DNA of 64,000 nt from Flavivirga amylovorans (lineage in GTDB: Bacteria > Bacteroidota > Bacteroidia > Flavobacteriales > Flavobacteriaceae), in assembly GCF_030540875.1 (NCBI RefSeq), contig NZ_JAUOEM010000001.1, positions 1,209,397 to 1,273,396 on the forward strand, in the 5' to 3' direction. The position numbers and the translations under genes were made by a program. The notes under the pieces were generated by a model that did not search any database, had not been told where the DNA came from, and was given only the letters and a program-made list of their open reading frames with translations. This document shows, piece after piece, positions 8,465-16,828 of this stretch (position 1 is the first letter of the stretch; every line of letters begins with the position of its first letter).

Positions 8465-9736
8465 ATGCAACGAGACGAACAAATTTTTGAACTTATTCAA
8501 GCAGAAAAAGAACGCCAATTACATGGTATTGAACTTATTGCGTCAGAGAACTTTGTTAGTGACCAGGTTATGGAAGCAGCTGGCTCTGTGTTAACAAATA
8601 AATATGCTGAAGGCTATCCTGGGAAACGATATTATGGCGGTTGTGAAGTTGTTGATGAAGTTGAGCAAATTGCTATAGATAGAGCAAAAGCATTGTTTGG
8701 TGCTGCATATGTAAATGTACAACCGCATTCGGGAAGTCAGGCAAACACAGCCGTTTATCACGCGTGTTTAAAACCAGGAGATAAAATCTTAGGGTTCGAT
8801 TTATCTCACGGTGGACATTTAACGCACGGATCTCCAGTAAACTTTTCTGGTAAACTTTACAATCCTGTATTTTATGGCGTAGAGCAGGAGACGGGTGTTT
8901 TAAATTATGATAAAATTCAAGAAGTAGCCACTAAAGAGCAACCAAAATTAATTATTGCTGGCGCCTCTGCTTATTCTCGTGATATTGATTTTGAACGTTT
9001 TAGAGTGATTGCAGATAGCGTAGGAGCTATTTTAATGGCAGATATCTCACATCCTGCTGGATTAATTGCTAAAGGTATTCTAAACGATCCACTACCGCAT
9101 TGTCATATTGTTACCACAACAACTCACAAGACTTTAAGAGGTCCAAGAGGAGGAATTATCATGATGGGACAGGATTTTGATAACCCATTTGGAATTACTT
9201 TGAAGAATGGAAACTTACGTAAAATGTCATCGTTATTAGATTCAGCTGTTTTTCCTGGAAATCAAGGAGGGCCATTGGAGCATATTATAGCAGCCAAAGC
9301 GATTGCTTTTGGAGAAGCGTTAACAGATATCTTTTTAAACTACCAGTTACAAGTAAAGCAGAATGCGTCAACTATGGCGGATGCTTTAGTAGCTAAGGGG
9401 TATAATATTATCTCTGGAGGAACAGATAATCACTGTATGTTGATTGATTTGCGTAACAAAAATCTTTCTGGTAAAGATGCTGAGCAGGCTTTAGTGAAAG
9501 CTGATATTACAGTAAACAAAAACATGGTGCCTTTTGATGATAAATCACCGTTTGTAACGTCTGGAATTCGTTTAGGTGTTTCTGCTGTTACGACCCGTGG
9601 ATTAAAAGAAGAAGATATGTTAGCTATTGTAGAATTGGTTGATGAAGTGATTACTAATTTTGAAGATGAATCGGTTTTAGAAACTATAAAAGATAAAGTG
9701 AATGTTATGATGAAGGATAAACCTTTGTTTATATAA
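8465..9736 (+). CDS. glyA: Serine hydroxymethyltransferase
   Basis: A 423-residue PLP enzyme that interconverts serine and glycine while moving the one-carbon unit to tetrahydrofolate. Seen: [10 protein letters not shown] near the N-terminus, the [15 protein letters not shown] loop that binds PLP and folate, [18 protein letters not shown], and the Schiff-base lysine Lys222 in [13 protein letters not shown]. The C-terminal [11 protein letters not shown] is also typical. Length and motif order match bacterial GlyA closely. It has its own promoter and a strong hairpin terminator 20 bp after the stop, so it is a single-gene unit. Nothing odd is seen. Confidence 0.97.
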   Translation: MQRDEQIFELIQAEKERQLHGIELIASENFVSDQVMEAAGSVLTNKYAEGYPGKRYYGGCEVVDEVEQIAIDRAKALFGAAYVNVQPHSGSQANTAVYHACLKPGDKILGFDLSHGGHLTHGSPVNFSGKLYNPVFYGVEQETGVLNYDKIQEVATKEQPKLIIAGASAYSRDIDFERFRVIADSVGAILMADISHPAGLIAKGILNDPLPHCHIVTTTTHKTLRGPRGGIIMMGQDFDNPFGITLKNGNLRKMSSLLDSAVFPGNQGGPLEHIIAAKAIAFGEALTDIFLNYQLQVKQNASTMADALVAKGYNIISGGTDNHCMLIDLRNKNLSGKDAEQALVKADITVNKNMVPFDDKSPFVTSGIRLGVSAVTTRGLKEEDMLAIVELVDEVITNFEDESVLETIKDKVNVMMKDKPLFI

Positions 9737-9756
9737 ACTTTAAATAAGTGTTAATT

Positions 9757-9786
9757 AAAAATCCTGCTTTATGCAGGATTTTTTGT
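9757..9786 (+). terminator. Rho-independent terminator of glyA
   Basis: AAAAATCCTGC, a 5-base loop, then GCAGGATTTTTT followed by more T: a perfect stem with a U-tract directly after the glyA stop codon. Confidence 0.9.
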
Positions 9787-9789
9787 TTT

Positions 9790-9890
9790 TTGTCATTCCT
9801 GCGCAGGCAGGAATCCACTATTAAAGGTTATTGATATCAAGCGTATGAGATATCTCAATCGTGCCTCATTCGATATGACAACTCATTTTT
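9790..9890. repeat. REP-like palindromic intergenic sequence
   Basis: The segment begins GTCATTCCTGCGCAGGCAGG (an internal GC palindrome) and ends CATTCGATATGACAAC, so the outer parts are roughly inverted (GTCAT...ATGAC). This is the same style as the GTCAT...ATGAC repeats in other gaps of the window. Confidence 0.5.
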
Positions 9891-9912
9891 TATTAAATTT
9901 ATTGTATGATTC

Positions 9913-11481
9913 TTACTCAGGAAACGTTATATGTTGATAGGCTCCCAAATCAGGTGAAGCTGTTCTATTTACATTTAAAATATCTAAAGGTACTTGAGTA
10001 GCAAAAACTGGAAGTCCTTGATTAATGGCTGCAGATTCCTCTCCAATCATTAATTTGTTAAGAGATGTATCTAGAAAATTAGGATTTTCATTAAAAATAG
10101 TTCCTTCGTAATGATTTGTATCAGTTAAATCATAATTAGGACCAGTGAGACCGTTATTTCTATTTTCAAAACGAATTAAACAATTTGTGAATTTAAAATT
10201 GAACACGACTGCATCATCCTCAATTTCATCAAGTAGAATTTCTGAGTCATTATTTCCATAAATAATACAATTATTAAAGTTAGCTTCTGTTAAATCTGCT
10301 ATCGTAGCATTATTGTTTTCGTCTAAAACAAAATTGTTGAGTAATAATGAAGGGAATTGCCTAGACCCGTTATTCCAATAGTTCGCAATAGTACTGTGCG
10401 TAAAATTATAGCTGCCTCCTAAGGTTCCTGCAAAAGATGATAGCCCTGTATTATTAATAACGATGTTTTCTCCAGAAATAGACGTATTTCTTCCTAGAAG
10501 ACCAAAATTGCTGGAATTATAAATTTGCGAATTGGATATAGTAAGTTTATCTGAAATAGCATTAGGATTACCGTCACATAGAATACCTACGGATGCATTT
10601 TTAATAGTAGCGTAGTTTATTGAATTATTAGTGCTCCCATCTAGTAGCCAAATAGTTCCCCATTGTCCTGGAGTATCAGAAAAAGCGGGTTCTAAACGAT
10701 CCCCTTCAAAGATAACTTCATTTTCTAATAAGTCTCTGTCGTTACTGTACATACCATTAACTTGTAATGACCCATTATTGGATACAATAATTCCTGAGTT
10801 ATTATGGAAATGTATTCTAGCACCAGCCTCAATAGTTAAGGTCTCTCCGCTTGGTACGGTGGCAAAACCATAGATAACATAAGGCTTTTCATTTGTAAAA
10901 GTAAGCTCTGTTGGTAATAATTCGCGTCCTTGTAATTCGGTTTCGGTTAACTCTCCGCCAATATCAAGTGTTAGTGTTTCTATAATTTTGGTGGTGTTAT
11001 CTCTGTTCGGATAAATAAATACGGCATCTTGTACTAGCGTAACAAGTTCTACTTTTTGAAGATTTGCATTCGCATCAAATTCAATTTGATCGGTATATAG
11101 AAAATTACCGTTTGGATTTGGAAAATTAGTAATATCTATGGTCGATTCTACAAAAATAAATAAACTATCCTTGGCTAATATTTCTACATTTTCAAAAACT
11201 TTACCAGCAAGACCATCTACATTTAACCTGTAATTAGAGTTTTCACCTAATGCTAATCTTAGTGAAGGGATGGAGATATCTTCATTGCTTCTATTATATA
11301 CTTTTAAGTTATAAGTGCTAGAACCAATATTAGTAAAAACAGTATCTAAATAAACAGTATCCTTAGAAAACTCAAGGTTACCGGTACTTGGAGAAAATTC
11401 AAAATCCTTACGACAAGAACTCCAAAGCATTAAAAATCCTATGGTGAAAATAAAGTATAAGTAATGTTTCATTAAAAGCAA
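9913..11481 (-). CDS. Exported lipoprotein with right-handed beta-helix
   Basis: A 522-residue protein. The start is at 11481 or, more probably, at the fourth codon Met (11472), giving MKHYLYFIFTIGFLMLWSSC, a lipoprotein signal with lipobox WSSC. The N-terminal half has Ig-like strands (SSTYNLKVYNRSNEDISIPS). The second half is a run of short Asn/Ser-rich repeats typical of a right-handed parallel beta-helix (YATIKNASVGILCDG, NFNNCIIYGNNDSE). It ends with SPDLGAYQH, the closing signature of choice-of-anchor-Q-like proteins. It is expected at the cell surface or in the periplasm. A polysaccharide-binding or surface role is possible, but no catalytic residues can be assigned. Confidence 0.75.
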   Translation of the reverse strand: MLLMKHYLYFIFTIGFLMLWSSCRKDFEFSPSTGNLEFSKDTVYLDTVFTNIGSSTYNLKVYNRSNEDISIPSLRLALGENSNYRLNVDGLAGKVFENVEILAKDSLFIFVESTIDITNFPNPNGNFLYTDQIEFDANANLQKVELVTLVQDAVFIYPNRDNTTKIIETLTLDIGGELTETELQGRELLPTELTFTNEKPYVIYGFATVPSGETLTIEAGARIHFHNNSGIIVSNNGSLQVNGMYSNDRDLLENEVIFEGDRLEPAFSDTPGQWGTIWLLDGSTNNSINYATIKNASVGILCDGNPNAISDKLTISNSQIYNSSNFGLLGRNTSISGENIVINNTGLSSFAGTLGGSYNFTHSTIANYWNNGSRQFPSLLLNNFVLDENNNATIADLTEANFNNCIIYGNNDSEILLDEIEDDAVVFNFKFTNCLIRFENRNNGLTGPNYDLTDTNHYEGTIFNENPNFLDTSLNKLMIGEESAAINQGLPVFATQVPLDILNVNRTASPDLGAYQHITFPE

Positions 11482-11666
11482 ACGTTTTTGATGGCTAAAA
11501 ATATAACTTTTGAAGCTAGGATTTAGTATAATACCCTTATATTTTAATCAAAAATTATTCCTTAAGACTAAGCATTGAGGGTTCTGTAGAAATTGGCATT
11601 ACCGTGAAATTGCAAGATTCATGAGCTCATAATGAATAAAACGGGGCTCTAAAAAAAGATCAGGGT

Positions 11667-12401
11667 TCACTTTTTTTTAGAGTCTTTAATTATTTTTAAA
11701 AATGCTTGGCTGTATGTTACCATACTATCTAGAAGTATAATTTTATTTTCGTTTTTGAGTAATTTTTTGTCTAGTTCTTTTGCTTCACAATAACTTAAAA
11801 AGAGTTGTTCGTGTTCTTTAGGGATGGTTAAATTATTAGTAAGTAATTCTTCATTAAAAAAGGGGTCATTAGAAAATAAAGAATCTAAGTCTTTGTACAA
11901 TATAGGAGCTGTAGGGGCGTTTTTTCTTTTTTTCTTTTTGAAAAGTGAACGAATCAATTTTGTAGCTCTAACTAGATCTAGCCCATACTTAGAATATGAA
12001 TCATATAGATGGAGATTTCGTTTCATGTCATTAGCGACTTGCTCTTTTATTACGACTTTCTCTTTAGTTGAATTGAATTCTTTTGGTGTTATGTTATTTT
12101 GTACTAGTATTTCTTTAAGTCTATTTATTGTTTTACTTAATTCAAAGACTACGACACCATTAAAATGAGAGTCATTAAGTTTTACAATTTTTTTATTATG
12201 AAATATGGAATGAAATGAAAGAGTATCACCTATAGTTGCTTCCATAGTAAAGCTTCCATAGTCATCTGTGTATGCTCTGGTTTGTTTGCTAAGATTAAAA
12301 ACATCAATGCCTTTAACAGTGGTTTCTTTATCATACACTTTTCCTGTAATGTTTTGTGAAACCATCGAAAATGGTAAAAGAATAAAAATGAAGTATTTCA
12401 T
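11667..12401 (-). CDS. Exported protein with carboxypeptidase-regulatory-like (CarboxypepD_reg) domain
   Basis: A 244-residue protein with a short signal peptide (MKYFIFILLPFSMVSQ) and then a typical CarboxypepD_reg-like beta-sandwich: ITGKVYDKETTVKGIDVFN, YTDDYGSFTMEATIGDTLSF. The rest is charged and helical, without motifs. This combination is very common in Bacteroidota as an outer-membrane or periplasmic protein of unknown role; the same domain opens SusC proteins. The gene ends in a run of Lys codons that is part of a hairpin (GCTCTAAAAAAAG / CTTTTTTTTAGAG) overlapping the stop, likely its terminator. Confidence 0.72.
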   Translation of the reverse strand: MKYFIFILLPFSMVSQNITGKVYDKETTVKGIDVFNLSKQTRAYTDDYGSFTMEATIGDTLSFHSIFHNKKIVKLNDSHFNGVVVFELSKTINRLKEILVQNNITPKEFNSTKEKVVIKEQVANDMKRNLHLYDSYSKYGLDLVRATKLIRSLFKKKKRKNAPTAPILYKDLDSLFSNDPFFNEELLTNNLTIPKEHEQLFLSYCEAKELDKKLLKNENKIILLDSMVTYSQAFLKIIKDSKKK

Positions 12402-12508
12402 TTTTTAGTTTGTAGTTGTTGATTTTCAAATTAAGGTCTTTTTAATTGTTAGCTGATAAGAATTAATAGACTTTAACATTGTTTTTATTTATTATTAACA
12501 CCTTAAAC

Positions 12509-12547
12509 CAAAAAAAAACCTGATGAATTATAAAATCTCATCAGGTT
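12509..12547 (-). terminator. Terminator of the gal operon
   Basis: Inverted arms AACCTGATGA (12517-12526) and TCATCAGGTT (12538-12547) with a run of A on the plus strand at 12509-12516, which is a U-tract for minus-strand transcripts. It lies 32 bp beyond the galT stop. Confidence 0.85.
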
Positions 12548-12578
12548 TATATAAAAAATGGTATTGTTTATAGAATAA

Positions 12579-13601
12579 TTAAATCAGATCACGAAGCATT
12601 TTTACAGCTGTTTCAGCGGTAATATCGCGTTGCGGTGAGCCAAACATTTCATAACCTACCATGAATTTTTTTACTGTAGCACTTCTTAGTAGTGGTGGGT
12701 AAAAACTCATATGCCAATGCCAGTGGTCGTTTGCTTTTCCATCTGTTGGTGCTTGGTGTATGCCACTAGAGTAAGGAAACGAGGTTTTAAATAACGAATC
12801 GTATGCTTTTGTTAGTACCGAAATAGCTTCGGCATATTGTAACGCTTCATTCTCATTTAATTCTAATATAGTTGATTGTCGTTTTTTAGGAACTATCATA
12901 GCTTCAAAAGGCCATACAGCCCAAAATGGTACTAAAACAACAAATCCATCATTTTCAAAAATAATACGTTCTTGTTTTTCTAATTCTTGAGCTAAATAAT
13001 CTCCTAAAAGACTCCTGTTCTTTTTATTGTAATAGGTTAATTGTTGCGTATTTTTTTTGTCAACTTCGTTGGGAAGTGTAGATTGACTCCAAATTTGTCC
13101 ATGAGGATGTGGGTTGCTACATCCCATAACAGCACCTTTGTTTTCAAATATCTGTACGTAATTAATATTTGGATTTTCTGCCAACTCACTGAATTCTTTT
13201 TGCCATGCAAATACTACCTTTTGAATCTCTTTAGCTGACATGTGCGCTAAGCTTTTTGAATGATCTGGGCTAAAGCAAATCACTTTGCATATCCCAGTTT
13301 CACTTTCTGCTACTAATAATCCATCTTCAACTGAAAAAGATTTAGAATCTTTTTGCAAGGCAGCAAAATCGTTTGTAAAAACAAAAACATCTTGATATTT
13401 TGGGTTTACTTCCCCATTAATTCTGGTATTTCCTGCACATAAATAACACGCTTCATCGTAAGCTGGTCTAACGTCGTTAGCAACTGCTTCATTTTGTCCT
13501 TGCCATGGTCGTTTTGCGCGATGTGGTGATACTAAAACCCATTCGCCAGTAAGTATATTAAAACGCTTGTGTGAATAGTCTTGTAAATCTGTATTGTTCA
13601 T
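12579..13601 (-). CDS. galT: Galactose-1-phosphate uridylyltransferase
   Basis: A 340-residue protein when started at ATG 13601 (MNNTDLQDYSHKRFN). A longer frame to 13673 would overlap galK by 52 bp and adds unrelated residues, so I reject that start. The enzyme transfers UMP from UDP-glucose to galactose-1-phosphate in the Leloir pathway. Seen: LTGEWVLVSPHRAKRPW, the metal pair CYLC (Cys52, Cys55), and the active-site HPH with His167 in SNPHPHGQIWS, plus a late HWHWHMSFYPP metal/structural motif. Last gene of the minus-strand gal operon, 20 bp after galK, followed by a good terminator. Confidence 0.96.
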   Translation of the reverse strand: MNNTDLQDYSHKRFNILTGEWVLVSPHRAKRPWQGQNEAVANDVRPAYDEACYLCAGNTRINGEVNPKYQDVFVFTNDFAALQKDSKSFSVEDGLLVAESETGICKVICFSPDHSKSLAHMSAKEIQKVVFAWQKEFSELAENPNINYVQIFENKGAVMGCSNPHPHGQIWSQSTLPNEVDKKNTQQLTYYNKKNRSLLGDYLAQELEKQERIIFENDGFVVLVPFWAVWPFEAMIVPKKRQSTILELNENEALQYAEAISVLTKAYDSLFKTSFPYSSGIHQAPTDGKANDHWHWHMSFYPPLLRSATVKKFMVGYEMFGSPQRDITAETAVKMLRDLI

Positions 13602-13621
13602 TTTAAAAAAATTAAAATTGA

Positions 13622-14770
13622 TTATTTTACTAAGTGTGTTCCTTGGGATAGTTTTATGTAGTATACTGAACACGCTCTGCCAAATGTTTCTTTATAAGCT
13701 ATAGATGTTGTTTCCCCAAAAGTTTTTGCTTCACTTTTTGCTACTAAATTAATAGTGCAGCCGCCAAATCCACCTCCCATCATTCTGGCGCCTAAAACAT
13801 GGTCGCTGGCTTTTGCTTGGTCTACTAGAAAATCTAATTCATCACAACTTACTTTATACTGATGCTGTAGGCCATTATGTGATTGAAAGATTAATGCTCC
13901 TAGTGTTTTTAAGTCATTTTCTTCAATGGCTTTGGATGCTTTTACAGCTCTGTCATTTTCTTGAATGACATATAATGCTTTTTGGTAATTTTCGGGCGTT
14001 ACTTTATCTTTTATGATTTCTAAATCGGCTTCAGTAGCATCCCTTAATGCTTTAATTCCAAGCAACTCAGCAATACTTTCGCAAGCAGACCGTCTGTCAT
14101 TATAGGCGCTATCGGATAAACTATGCTTTACGTTCGTATTAATTAATATAAGGTCATGATCTTTAAAATCTATCTCATAAGGCTTGGATTCTACGGTTCT
14201 ACAATCTAAAAGTAATGCATTGTCTGTGATACCGAACATGCTAGCATATTGATCCATAATACCACACTTTACACCAACATAATTATGCTCTGCTTTTTGA
14301 GATATTAGAATCATTTCATGTTTAGTCAGTCCTAAATCAAACAACTCATTTAGGCCAAATACAATACTGTTTTCTAATGCGGCAGACGATGACATACCAG
14401 CACCTTCTGGAATATCGCCTTTAAAAACGATGTTAAAGTTGCCTATAACTTTATTTCTATTTTGAATTTCTGCAATAACACCAAATAAATAGTTTTCCCA
14501 GCTACCTTCTGCAGATGGTTTTAATTTGTCTAATTCAAATTCTACAAGGCTGTCCATATCTAATGCATAGGCTTTAGATACGTTGTCATCACTTTTTTGT
14601 AAAGCCGCAGCTATGCCTTTGTCTACAGCTGCAGGAAATACAAAACCATCATTGTAATCTGTATGTTCACCAATAATATTAATTCTACCTGGAGAAAAAA
14701 CAAGAATAGGATCGGTTTTAAATGTATTAGTGAATGTTGTTTTTACATCGTTAATTAGTATTGCACTCAT
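13622..14770 (-). CDS. galK: Galactokinase
   Basis: A 382-residue GHMP kinase that phosphorylates alpha-D-galactose at C1. Seen: the sugar-binding signature GRINIIGEHTDYNDG (28-42, with Glu35, His36, Asp38), the ATP loop PEGAGMSSSAALE (121-133), the catalytic base Asp173 in GIMDQYAS, and the C-terminal GARMMGGGFGGC motif. All are intact and the length is that of E. coli GalK. It sits 19 bp downstream of galM and 20 bp upstream of galT, inside one minus-strand operon headed by the GntR-type regulator. Confidence 0.97.
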   Translation of the reverse strand: MSAILINDVKTTFTNTFKTDPILVFSPGRINIIGEHTDYNDGFVFPAAVDKGIAAALQKSDDNVSKAYALDMDSLVEFELDKLKPSAEGSWENYLFGVIAEIQNRNKVIGNFNIVFKGDIPEGAGMSSSAALENSIVFGLNELFDLGLTKHEMILISQKAEHNYVGVKCGIMDQYASMFGITDNALLLDCRTVESKPYEIDFKDHDLILINTNVKHSLSDSAYNDRRSACESIAELLGIKALRDATEADLEIIKDKVTPENYQKALYVIQENDRAVKASKAIEENDLKTLGALIFQSHNGLQHQYKVSCDELDFLVDQAKASDHVLGARMMGGGFGGCTINLVAKSEAKTFGETTSIAYKETFGRACSVYYIKLSQGTHLVK

Positions 14771-14789
14771 TTTAATAGGCGTTATATTG

Positions 14790-15683
14790 TTATTTTATTT
14801 TTAAACTCCAGCTAATATTATAAGTATCGTTAGCATCTAGTACTTTAAGACCTATTTTATTATTAAAGCTATCTGAAACTCCTGTTGTAGGCTCTATAGC
14901 TATAGTGTTTGGCATAGGTGGTGTATAGGCTTGAAGAAAATTGTTGTCTGACGAAGATTCTATAGTTAATTGATACCCTGGTGTCTTGAATATTACTTTA
15001 TTTGAATCTAAAATCCAGCAGTCGTCCAATTGTTTGTCCTCAATAGAGAATTCATTTTTCAATTCAAAATCTTCTACACCAGTAGTAATGTTTCTTTCTC
15101 CCAGAACTATTTTTTTGCTACTGTTAAAATGTAGTGAGCTATTAAACAAATTGTCACTTAAAAAATAGGGATGCCACCCTAAAGTGAATGGAAATGCTTT
15201 TGAATCTGTGTTTTTTACAGAAACACTTAGACTTAAATCATTTTTAGTAAAAATATATTTTAACTGAATTGTATATGTGTAAGGAAATCCAATAGATAAT
15301 TCGGTTTCGTTATATTCTAGTAAAACAGATGCCGAATCATGATTAGTTTCCTGATCTATAATTTGAAAAGCTTTATTGTAAACCAACCCATGTAAGGCAT
15401 TGTTTTCTTCTGTTTGATTTATTTCAAATTGAAAATCTTCACCGTTAAAAGTGTATAAGCCATCTTTAATTCTATTGGCAAAAGGAAATAAAATTGAAGA
15501 TGCATATGTATTGGCATATGTTAATGGTGATAAATCTTTTATGATGGTTTGCCCGTCTAATACTAATTCTTGTAAACTTGCTCCATGATTAAGATGGATT
15601 TTTCCGTACACGTTACTTTCAGAGTTTTCAATCTCTAAAATATTTAATACTTCGTTGTAATTAATTTTATATAATTTTTTCAT
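14790..15683 (-). CDS. Aldose 1-epimerase family protein (galactose mutarotase-like)
   Basis: A 297-residue protein of the GalM/YphB fold. Seen: YGKIHLNHGASLQELVLDG, FPFANRIKDGLYTFNGEDF (substrate Arg), NALHGLVYNKAFQ with the catalytic-type His in the LHG motif, LGWHPYF, and an acidic IAIEPTTGVSDSFN with the catalytic Glu. These are the standard positions for aldose 1-epimerases that interconvert alpha and beta galactose ahead of galactokinase. It lies 7 bp after the regulator gene and 19 bp before galK. The family also holds glucose-6-phosphate epimerases, but the operon makes galactose the likely substrate. Confidence 0.88.
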   Translation of the reverse strand: MKKLYKINYNEVLNILEIENSESNVYGKIHLNHGASLQELVLDGQTIIKDLSPLTYANTYASSILFPFANRIKDGLYTFNGEDFQFEINQTEENNALHGLVYNKAFQIIDQETNHDSASVLLEYNETELSIGFPYTYTIQLKYIFTKNDLSLSVSVKNTDSKAFPFTLGWHPYFLSDNLFNSSLHFNSSKKIVLGERNITTGVEDFELKNEFSIEDKQLDDCWILDSNKVIFKTPGYQLTIESSSDNNFLQAYTPPMPNTIAIEPTTGVSDSFNNKIGLKVLDANDTYNISWSLKIK

Positions 15684-15690
15684 TTAATTT

Positions 15691-16683
15691 TTATAATGAA
15701 TTTCTTATAATCAATCTATTAGGATTCTCTACTTTAACTTTTTCTTTATTAAGTATCATTTCTGCTAAACGTTGTCCCATGATATAGAAATCTGTAGAAA
15801 TAGTTGTAATACCTCCTTCTACAATTTCTTTAAGTAGGGTATCGTTGTATGAGATAACTCCAATATCTTTTGCCAGTAATAAGTTGTTACTTTTCATCTT
15901 TTTTATAATCCGGAGTAAGCTTTTATCGTCTGGCATAACGTATAATTCTCCTTTTTTTAGTGTTCTGCCTGTTAATGAATTTATTATTTCAAAAGGCATT
16001 TTACTTTCTTTACAAAAGCTATTGAAACCTTTTAACATGCTTTGAGGTTGTTTGTCTTCAGAAAAAATTAGAATTATTTTTTTGTATTTTTTAATTAAAG
16101 GTAATGCTTTGCTGAGATTATAAAAAATGACTTTCTCAAAATTTTGATAAATGGCAGAATATTCTAATAAATCATCATGTACTTGATCTAAGATATAAAC
16201 CTTATCCTTTGGTAGTTTTTTTACATCCTCATTTGTATTTGTAAGATTAGCAGGCATTATAACATAATAATTATAGTCACCAACGTTGTCGTTAATTAAT
16301 TTACTAAAAACGTTTTTGTTGAAATGATGAAAAAAAATGTCTACTTGAATGTTGCCTCCTAAATGTTCCAAAAAAGAATTATATAAATCTTCTTTAAAGG
16401 AATTTAGTTCATCAAAAAGTAAAAATATTTTTTGTGTAACGTCTACATTTTCACTGGCTACATAATACCCTTTTCCAACTATAGATTGAATAATACCTCT
16501 GTTTTTCAACTCGTTAAAAGCCATTAAAACGGTATCTCTTGATAGCTTATGTTTATTTTTAATGCTGTTAATAGAAGGAATTTGATCTCCTTTTTGTAGA
16601 GCACCAGAGAGTATAGCATCTTCAATCGAAACGATTATTTGCTTATACTTTGGTACCTTAGTGTTCTTATTAATTTTTATCAT
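15691..16683 (-). CDS. GntR-headed sugar-responsive regulator of the gal genes
   Basis: A 330-residue transcription factor. Residues about 8-75 form a GntR-type winged helix (KVPKYKQIIVSIEDAILSG, SRDTVLMAFNELKNRGII, GKGYYV). The remainder is a LacI/periplasmic-binding-protein-like sensor domain (IGVISYNDTLLKEIVEGGITTIS, GQRLAEMIL). This GntR-LacI chimera is common in Bacteroidota sugar regulons, where sugar binding alters operator affinity. It is the first gene of the minus-strand gal operon, so it likely autoregulates, and it is divergent from the symporter. Repeats in the 145-bp gap (16719-16766) are candidate operators. The inducer is presumably galactose, by context. Confidence 0.88.
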   Translation of the reverse strand: MIKINKNTKVPKYKQIIVSIEDAILSGALQKGDQIPSINSIKNKHKLSRDTVLMAFNELKNRGIIQSIVGKGYYVASENVDVTQKIFLLFDELNSFKEDLYNSFLEHLGGNIQVDIFFHHFNKNVFSKLINDNVGDYNYYVIMPANLTNTNEDVKKLPKDKVYILDQVHDDLLEYSAIYQNFEKVIFYNLSKALPLIKKYKKIILIFSEDKQPQSMLKGFNSFCKESKMPFEIINSLTGRTLKKGELYVMPDDKSLLRIIKKMKSNNLLLAKDIGVISYNDTLLKEIVEGGITTISTDFYIMGQRLAEMILNKEKVKVENPNRLIIRNSL

Positions 16684-16718
16684 AGATTAATACAAATGTA
16701 TCAATATTTTTTTTAAAA

Positions 16719-16766
16719 ACCCTACTAGACCCTACTAGTTTGTTTTTTTTATGTAAAACCTAGGGT
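16719..16766. promoter_or_regulatory. Candidate operator repeats of the gal regulator
   Basis: Two perfect tandem copies of ACCCTACTAG (16719-16738) are followed by an inverted partial copy, CCTAGGGTA (16759-16767), all in the divergent gap between regulator and symporter. Exact tandem and inverted half-sites here are best explained as binding sites for the GntR-type regulator. Confidence 0.5.
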
Positions 16767-16784
16767 ACTTCTAAATTTAATTTT

Positions 16785-16792
16785 TATATTTG
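16785..16792 (+). promoter_or_regulatory. -7 element of the symporter promoter
   Basis: TATATTTG matches TAnnTTTG and lies 36 bp before the start codon. No clear -33 TTG is seen, which fits a promoter that relies on, or is masked by, a regulator bound at the repeats just upstream. Confidence 0.45.
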
Positions 16793-16828
16793 AGTCTTAA
16801 TTAATAAACTAAACTAATTTATTTTACT

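Noticed and set aside
10631..10873. Plus-strand ORFs inside the minus-strand lipoprotein, and similar antisense frames elsewhere
   Set aside because: They are shadows of real genes on the other strand, with no motif or signal of their own.
13602..13673. 24-codon N-terminal extension of galT
   Set aside because: It overlaps galK and is not part of the GalT family; the ATG at 13601 fits the family start.
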